Part shown: piece after piece, positions 59,342-64,000 of the stretch
Position numbering within the stretch: the stretch's first letter is position 1
Layout: the number at the start of each line of letters is the position of its first letter
NCBI RefSeq assembly: GCF_006740685.1
Contig: NZ_CP035425.1
Location: 225,687-289,686 of the forward strand
Length of the DNA stretch: 64,000 nt
Direction: 5' to 3'
Source: Candidatus Nitrosopumilus sp. SW
Lineage (GTDB): Archaea; Thermoproteota; Nitrososphaeria; Nitrososphaerales; Nitrosopumilaceae
The notes under the pieces: generated by a model
What the model saw: the letters and a program-made list of their open reading frames with translations, nothing else
Told to the model about the DNA's origin: nothing
Database searches by the model: none
Program-made: the position numbers and the translations under genes

Positions 59342-59650
59342 TTAATGTAATTCTATGGTTTCTTCAGCAAAACCAAGATTAGTTAAAGTTTCTTTGATGG
59401 TATCGCGATGATCACCTTGTAAGAAAATGTAACCTTCTTTAGCAGTTCCACCACAAGCATATTTGCTTTTGAGTTCTTTTGCAACAGTCTCTAAATTATT
59501 TAGTTTAGGATCCAAGCCTTCGATCATAGTACCTTTTTTCTTAAATCGTCTTGTTTCTAATCGAATTATAATTTTGGTGCTATCTTTGGCAAGTTCACCG
59601 CATGCACACAAGTCTTCTGGAAGACCACAAGTATTACAAATTACTGCCAT
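59342..59650 (-). CDS. eIF1/SUI1-like translation initiation factor
   Basis: 102 aa. Zinc-binding-like N-terminus (CNTCGLPEDLCACG), then the SUI1 fold: TKIIIRLETRRFKKKGTMIE, LKSKYACGGTAKEGYIFLQG and ETLTNLGFAEETIEL. Archaeal SUI1 (aIF1) binds the small ribosomal subunit and proofreads start-codon choice. Usual length. Divergent from the SSSCA1-like gene across 100 bases. Confidence 0.93.
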   Translation of the reverse strand: MAVICNTCGLPEDLCACGELAKDSTKIIIRLETRRFKKKGTMIEGLDPKLNNLETVAKELKSKYACGGTAKEGYIFLQGDHRDTIKETLTNLGFAEETIELH

Positions 59651-59752
59651 TCGTTCGAAATGAATTCAATTATACGCACTATTAAGCCTTGTTTGGAACA
59701 CTCCATTTTAGAAAATAATGAGATTTTTTAGATAGAAAATTTAAGAAAAATA

Positions 59753-60076
59753 GTGTCAAAAGATCTTACAAAAAAAGCAGCAGAGATGTTGCTGCAAGGA
59801 GCAACGTTACTTAGTGAACCATGCCCATATTGTAAAGGAGTAAGAGTGATGAAAGAAGGGCATGCATTATGCATAAGCTGTGGCAGAGAACCTGAGAAAA
59901 AAGAGATCCCAAAAATCAAAGAAAAGGAAACCCAATCACCGCTAATTGAAACACTAGAGAAGAAACTTGCAGCCTTATCAAAAGAACTTGAAGATGAAAA
60001 AGATCACACAAAACAACAAGACATACTAAAATCGATTAATTCACTGTTAGAGACAATAGAAAAGACAAAAAAGTAG
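59753..60076 (+). CDS. SSSCA1/p27-autoantigen-like zinc protein
   Basis: 107 aa. KKAAEMLLQGATLLSEPCPY followed by CKGVRVMKEGHALCISCG gives the family's CxYC...CxxC zinc ribbon after a helix, as in archaeal homologues of Sjogren/scleroderma autoantigen 1. A coiled-coil-like Lys/Glu tail (about 60-107) follows. GTG start. Molecular role is poorly known. First of three co-directional genes with secG and the DUF2070 gene. Confidence 0.85.
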   Translation: MSKDLTKKAAEMLLQGATLLSEPCPYCKGVRVMKEGHALCISCGREPEKKEIPKIKEKETQSPLIETLEKKLAALSKELEDEKDHTKQQDILKSINSLLETIEKTKK

Positions 60077-60118
60077 ACAATAAAGTATTTATGTCAAAAT
60101 CCTTGTTTTCGAATTAGA

Positions 60119-60283
60119 ATGGCAGATAAGAAATCAGCACCACTTCCAGCATCAAGTGGAGGTCTCATGAGGTTCTTTGAAGATGAGACAAAGGGATTCA
60201 AATTAGATCCAAGAATTGTAGTATCAATTCCAATTAGTTTAATTTCAATATCATGGGTTATCGATATCTTTTTAGCTCCCTGA
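60119..60283 (+). CDS. secG: Sec61-beta subunit of the protein translocase
   Basis: 54 aa. The cytoplasmic part (APLPASSGGLMRFFEDETKG then FKLDPRIV) followed by one membrane helix (VSIPISLISISWVIDIFL) is the exact layout of archaeal Sec61-beta: PxS(S/A)GLxRFFEExTxG. It is the small accessory subunit of SecYE. Lies 42 bases after the SSSCA1-like stop and 7 bases before the DUF2070 start, in one unit. Confidence 0.93.
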   Translation: MADKKSAPLPASSGGLMRFFEDETKGFKLDPRIVVSIPISLISISWVIDIFLAP

Positions 60284-60290
60284 ATAAACA

Positions 60291-62036
60291 ATGGAAAACG
60301 CACCAGATGATGTTTCAAATATCCACAACAGGTTCTCCCTTACTTTAGTTAATCCTTCATCACATTACTTTTCATTATTCGTATCATTAGGAGTCGCAGC
60401 AATAATTTCATTTGCAACCATTTTAGGATATTTGGGAGCAAGTATTGAAGAATCATGGTATGTTGTTCCCTCAGTAATCGTTGTTCTTTTCTTAACACAA
60501 TTACTAGATACAAGATTCACAAAGAAAAAAGAATACTCAAAGTCGCTACATTCATCGTTATTTGCAAATATGTTGTGGGCTGCAACGGTATTGTTAGGAT
60601 TACTTGCTAGTTTTGTATTAGGCAAAGAGACATCATTGTTCTTTGTAACTTTTGGAATGTTCTTGTTTGCAAGCTTTAGAATTGGAATTTACACTACCAC
60701 ATTAGGGGCAAGCCTCAAAAAAGCATGGGCTATTTGTTTTGTTCAACCACTAGCAATGTTTGCAGTTCTAATTCCACAAGATTTGTGGATTCCAATGCTA
60801 AGTGACCCAATATCATTATTTTATGGAATTTCATTTATGATAATTGCAAGTGTGTGGTCAGTACTTACAGATAGAGCAGGAAGACCTGGAATGGAAAGCA
60901 CTCACAAAACAATTCAAGCATACCTTGCATCACAAAAAAATGATCATACAGAAGCAGAAGAAATTATGGAAGAGCGTTCTAGTGAAACTAGAGTAGCAAC
61001 TTCACAAATTAGATTATACGCAAATAATGGAGATAAGGAATTTAGAATGGTTTTGCCTGAAATTCATCCAGGCCCATATCACCCAGTTGGAGGCAGTAAC
61101 ATACCATATCTAATTTACAAAAATTTGTCATCTTCAGCCATGGTAATGCACAGCATATCAGATCATGCACTAAATCTTCCATCAAAAAACGAAGTTGAGA
61201 ATTATCTAAAGAATTTAGAAAACAGCAAGGTCAAAGAAGAAGGATTGCAATGTACAGAACCTGTAACTGTACAAATTAACAAAGCAAGAGTAATTGGATT
61301 ATTATTTGGAAAGAACCCTCTACTATTCTTATCATTATCACCACACGGAATGGAAGACATACCAAATTACATGAAAAATGATATCGAACAGTATGCCAAA
61401 AACAGAAATTACTCAAAACCACTAATCGTTGATTGTCACAATGCAATGGGAGATGAAATTTCAAATGAAGATGGCGAAGACATGCTAAAAGCTGCAAAGT
61501 CTTGTTTAGACACACTAATTACAAAAGATAGTTTCCCAATTGAATTTGGATATGCAAATTCAGATGACATGGATGTGTGGACAGAAGATTTGGGAATGGG
61601 CGGATTAGGAATTGTTTGCCTCAAAATTAATGAAAAGAAATACTTTCTTGGTTGGGCAGATGCAAACAACATGGAAAACGGAGTAAGAGAGAAAATCATA
61701 GACTTGTTTACAAAAAAAGGCCTTCAATTACTTGAGATTTGTACATCAGATACTCATTATGCACCAGTCAAAGCCAGAAATAGAAATGGATACTACCAAC
61801 TAGGACTAATCACAAGTGCAGACAAACTTGCAAAGTGGTTCTTAGAAATTGCAAGTAATGCAGAATCAAGTACTGTTAGCGCAAAGTTTGAGATTTTAGA
61901 AAATGAAACCAAGGTCAAAGTTATGGGACAGGGGATCTATGAAGATTATTCAAAAGCATTAGATAATTCATTAAAAATCACCAAAGGATTCGTGATTGGA
62001 GGAGTAATATTCTTCATAACTAGTCTTTTTCTATAG
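60291..62036 (+). CDS. DUF2070 membrane protein
   Basis: 581 aa. About seven membrane segments in the first 200 residues (VSLGVAAIISFATILGYLG, VPSVIVVLFLTQLL, MLWAATVLLGLLASFVLG and others), a large cytoplasmic or external domain with PEIHPGPYHPVGGSNIPYLI and DCHNAMGDEISNEDGEDM, which has His/Asp motifs reminiscent of metal-dependent hydrolases, and a final membrane helix. Archaeal family of unknown function. It is directly after secG, hinting at a role in membrane protein biogenesis. Overlaps the nuclease-like gene by 17 bases (convergent). Confidence 0.88.
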   Translation: MENAPDDVSNIHNRFSLTLVNPSSHYFSLFVSLGVAAIISFATILGYLGASIEESWYVVPSVIVVLFLTQLLDTRFTKKKEYSKSLHSSLFANMLWAATVLLGLLASFVLGKETSLFFVTFGMFLFASFRIGIYTTTLGASLKKAWAICFVQPLAMFAVLIPQDLWIPMLSDPISLFYGISFMIIASVWSVLTDRAGRPGMESTHKTIQAYLASQKNDHTEAEEIMEERSSETRVATSQIRLYANNGDKEFRMVLPEIHPGPYHPVGGSNIPYLIYKNLSSSAMVMHSISDHALNLPSKNEVENYLKNLENSKVKEEGLQCTEPVTVQINKARVIGLLFGKNPLLFLSLSPHGMEDIPNYMKNDIEQYAKNRNYSKPLIVDCHNAMGDEISNEDGEDMLKAAKSCLDTLITKDSFPIEFGYANSDDMDVWTEDLGMGGLGIVCLKINEKKYFLGWADANNMENGVREKIIDLFTKKGLQLLEICTSDTHYAPVKARNRNGYYQLGLITSADKLAKWFLEIASNAESSTVSAKFEILENETKVKVMGQGIYEDYSKALDNSLKITKGFVIGGVIFFITSLFL

Positions 62037-62673
62037 TTTTCATCTGATCGATATTCCCATAAAACTCATCAACAAATGAAGAGAATTGAAATATTGGAAC
62101 AATAGGTACGTTTTCAATAAAATCTACTTTATCCTGATATAATGTAACTATAACAGGCACTGCAATTGCCCCTTCTGTTTTTGCAACATATTGCTTTGTT
62201 CTTTCTATCTGTTTTTTAACAACAGATGAAAGAGACGACATACTGTAACGCTTCCAGTGTTTACAATCAATTAGTATTGCAACACCCAACCTAATTCCTA
62301 CAACATCAATCTCCATTCGAGGTTTTGTGAGCATCATGTTTTTCATAACAGCAAAATTTTTTGAAGACAGTATTTCGGCAGTTAATCCCTCAAAGTCTTT
62401 CCAATCTAATGCAATAGAGATTTCATCAATAGGGAGTCCTTTTTCAAGTAAAGATATTGCTATCTTTAATTTGTCACCTTCTTCAAAGTAGTAAAAATCA
62501 TCTTGTTTAGTTCCAATTTGATTTTGGGTAAATTCATCTAAAATTATTTTTGATTCATCTTCAGTCATTTTAGTTACAGCAGAAAAATCTTTAGCAGATA
62601 CACCGCCAGGGATAATTCCTTTTAGACCAACAATCATTTTGGGATTTGTTTTCAATTGAATTTCATGAATCAT
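62020..62673 (-). CDS. Mrr-like restriction-endonuclease-fold protein
   Basis: 217 aa. The second half has the PD-(D/E)xK type core: DWKDFEGLTAEILSSKNFAV, EIDVVGIRLG then AILIDCKHWKRYS (D...D-x-K with Cys between), as in Mrr/archaeal Holliday-type nucleases. The first 90 residues look like a winged-helix domain (GIIPGGVSAKDFSAVTKMTE), perhaps DNA-binding. No methylase or other restriction gene is nearby, so repair or RNA processing is as likely as defence. Convergent with DUF2070. Confidence 0.78.
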   Translation of the reverse strand: MIHEIQLKTNPKMIVGLKGIIPGGVSAKDFSAVTKMTEDESKIILDEFTQNQIGTKQDDFYYFEEGDKLKIAISLLEKGLPIDEISIALDWKDFEGLTAEILSSKNFAVMKNMMLTKPRMEIDVVGIRLGVAILIDCKHWKRYSMSSLSSVVKKQIERTKQYVAKTEGAIAVPVIVTLYQDKVDFIENVPIVPIFQFSSFVDEFYGNIDQMKTIEKD

Positions 62674-62747
62674 GAAAGGAATTTAGGTTTTAAGAAATAA
62701 AAGAACAGGGTATTATGATATAGGTTTTATTATGAGCCTCTTAAATT

Positions 62748-64000
62748 ATGGATATGAAAAAATTGCTAGTTATCATACTAGCTCTTTCAATTGTAATTAT
62801 CGGACAGAATCAAGTGTTTGCAGAAAAAAATGTGTTTTTTGATTCTGTAAAATTTATTCAGTATCTAGATGAGAACACAGCATTAGAAGAGGTTCGAAAT
62901 GGCAATCTGGACATGTATTATTACAGAATTTCATCAGACAGATTAGAAAACAATCAAGCAAGAGAGGGATTACAAGTGTTTGATTCAACTGGAGGATCAT
63001 ATAGTATTCTAGTCAATCCAGCAGAATCAGAAAATTTCAACCCATTTTCAATTAAAGAAATAAGATTTGCTTTGAATTATTTGGTAGATAGAAAATTAAT
63101 TGTAAATGAATTGATGGGAGGGTATGGGGCACCAATAATTTCTTACTATGGACCATCAGACCCAGAATACCTTACAATATTAGAAGAGTTAGAGAGATTC
63201 AATTTCAAATACAATCCTGCACTTGCAGAAGAAATTATCACAAATGCGTTAAAAGAAAGAGGAGCAGTAAAAATTGATGAGAAATGGCAAGTAGATCAAA
63301 CACCAATAGAGATTAGAATCTTCATTAGAAGTGATGATCCAGTTAGAAAATCAATTGGAGAAATTTTGGCAATTGAATTAGAGAGAATTGGGTTTTCAGT
63401 TAAGAAAGATTTTGGCGATTTGAATAAGGCATTTGTTGTTGTATATGGTTCAAACCCATCGGATTTGAAATGGAATTTGTATACAGAGGGGTGGGGACGT
63501 TCAGCATTTGTAAAATATGATTCAGTTGGATTAGGTCAAATGTATTCTCCATGGTTTTCAAATATGCCAGGATTTAATGACCCATCATATTGGAACTATG
63601 AGAATACAAAACTGGATGAAATTACACAAAAAATCTACACAGGAGATTTTGAAACTGCTAAAAACAGATCAGAGTTAATTCAAGAAGCAGTTGTTGAGGG
63701 AATTAATGAATCTGTAAGAATTTTTCTTGCAAGTAAGATTGATCAGTATGTTGTAAATGAAAAAGTAAGCGGAGTTGTGAATGATTTTGGTGCAGGAGTG
63801 CCAAGCAGATTTACTCCAATTAATGCACAAAGTCAAAATGATGAACTGGTGATTGGGGTCAAACAAATCTATCAAGGAGCATGGAATCCAATTATGGGTT
63901 TAACTGATAGTTATAGCAGGCATATTTGGGGAATATTATCTGACCCGGGAACATTCAAACATCCTTTTACTGGAGAAACATTTCCAGTCAGAACAAATTG
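62748..64000 (+). CDS. Peptide ABC transporter substrate-binding protein, 3' end beyond window
   Basis: The frame is open from the ATG at 62748 to the last base (417 full codons). Signal peptide MKKLLVIILALSIVIIGQNQ with cleavage after VFA, then SBP_bac_5 (DppA/OppA) features: FAEKN start, IRFALNYLVDRKLIVNELMG, APIISYYGPSD and repeated lobe strands. It binds oligopeptides or similar for import. Full family length is about 500-700 aa, so a part is missing. The OppF-like ATPase at 31106 is a candidate partner, though 31 kb away. Confidence 0.9.
   Translation, partial: MDMKKLLVIILALSIVIIGQNQVFAEKNVFFDSVKFIQYLDENTALEEVRNGNLDMYYYRISSDRLENNQAREGLQVFDSTGGSYSILVNPAESENFNPFSIKEIRFALNYLVDRKLIVNELMGGYGAPIISYYGPSDPEYLTILEELERFNFKYNPALAEEIITNALKERGAVKIDEKWQVDQTPIEIRIFIRSDDPVRKSIGEILAIELERIGFSVKKDFGDLNKAFVVVYGSNPSDLKWNLYTEGWGRSAFVKYDSVGLGQMYSPWFSNMPGFNDPSYWNYENTKLDEITQKIYTGDFETAKNRSELIQEAVVEGINESVRIFLASKIDQYVVNEKVSGVVNDFGAGVPSRFTPINAQSQNDELVIGVKQIYQGAWNPIMGLTDSYSRHIWGILSDPGTFKHPFTGETFPVRTN

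Noticed and set aside
1-64000. tRNA or rRNA genes, insertion sequences, integrases or attachment sites
   Set aside because: No cloverleaf-like or rRNA-like segment, transposase motif or terminal inverted repeat was seen in any gap by eye.

Overview
The window is chromosomal DNA of a Nitrosopumilus-like ammonia-oxidizing thaumarchaeon (Nitrososphaerota). The evidence is an AT-rich genome and archaeal information genes: two TFBs, an eIF1/SUI1 homologue, a DRG GTPase, Alba, SMC, Sec61-beta and an archaeal RNase P RNA. Lineage traits also fit: F420 genes, a Ser-type thaumarchaeosortase, and a secreted protein carrying the thaumarchaeal W(F/Y)xxNAxWW-type unit. No ammonia-oxidation genes lie here, so placement below phylum is inference. 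Many genes start with TTG or GTG, and several have a TATA element about 25-30 bases before the start codon, as expected of leaderless mRNAs.

Layout. 1-2.4 kb: the end of a divergent TFB, then two groups of tiny reverse-strand genes, most encoding zinc or Cys-rich microproteins. 2.5-6.8 kb: argS with a HAD phosphatase, a DRG GTPase and a zinc ribbon. 6.9-9.0 kb: a purely K/R/A/P/T histone-H1-like repeat protein facing a 547-aa collagen-like protein. 9.1-14.6 kb: a TPR protein, siroheme sulfite/nitrite reductase with rhodanese, and a Cys-type Thi4. 14.6-18.7 kb: a stress and energy-sensing block (MDH-like enzyme, three UspA proteins, two CBS proteins, a ribosome-hibernation-like factor). 18.7-24.5 kb: thioredoxin reductase, TusA-cysteine synthase, PHP protein, CofE and SerB. 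24.6-31 kb: proS, egtB and egtD (ergothioneine-type pathway) flanking an hsp20-led chain of six small genes. 31-39.4 kb: OppF-like ATPase, SMC, nitrilase, inositol phosphate synthase, deoxyhypusine synthase, PAC2. 39.4-48.5 kb: LysE exporter, Alba with an 18 x 18-bp repeat tail, Pol IV with a PIP box, thaumarchaeosortase, DsbA with a membrane partner, C2H2 microproteins, two dehydrogenases, DUF99. 48.6-55.7 kb: geranylgeranyl reductase, an 829-aa secreted protein, a methyltransferase, RNase P RNA and a membrane protein with a Cys-rich tail. 55.8-64 kb: cofD-cofC, canonical TFB, CPBP protease, eIF1, Sec61-beta with DUF2070, an Mrr-like nuclease and a truncated peptide-binding protein.

Functional links: the sulfur genes (sulfite reductase, rhodanese, Thi4, TusA, cysteine synthase, EgtB/EgtD) could feed cysteine, thiazole and ergothioneine synthesis. 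CofC, CofD and CofE are consecutive parts of the F420 pathway. The most unusual feature is the density of short metal-binding genes: about sixteen zinc or CxC proteins, many in chains of overlapping genes too short for routine gene callers. The only stretch above 300 bases without a protein gene (53634-53956) is accounted for by RNase P RNA. No tRNA, rRNA, CRISPR array, insertion sequence or integrase was seen.
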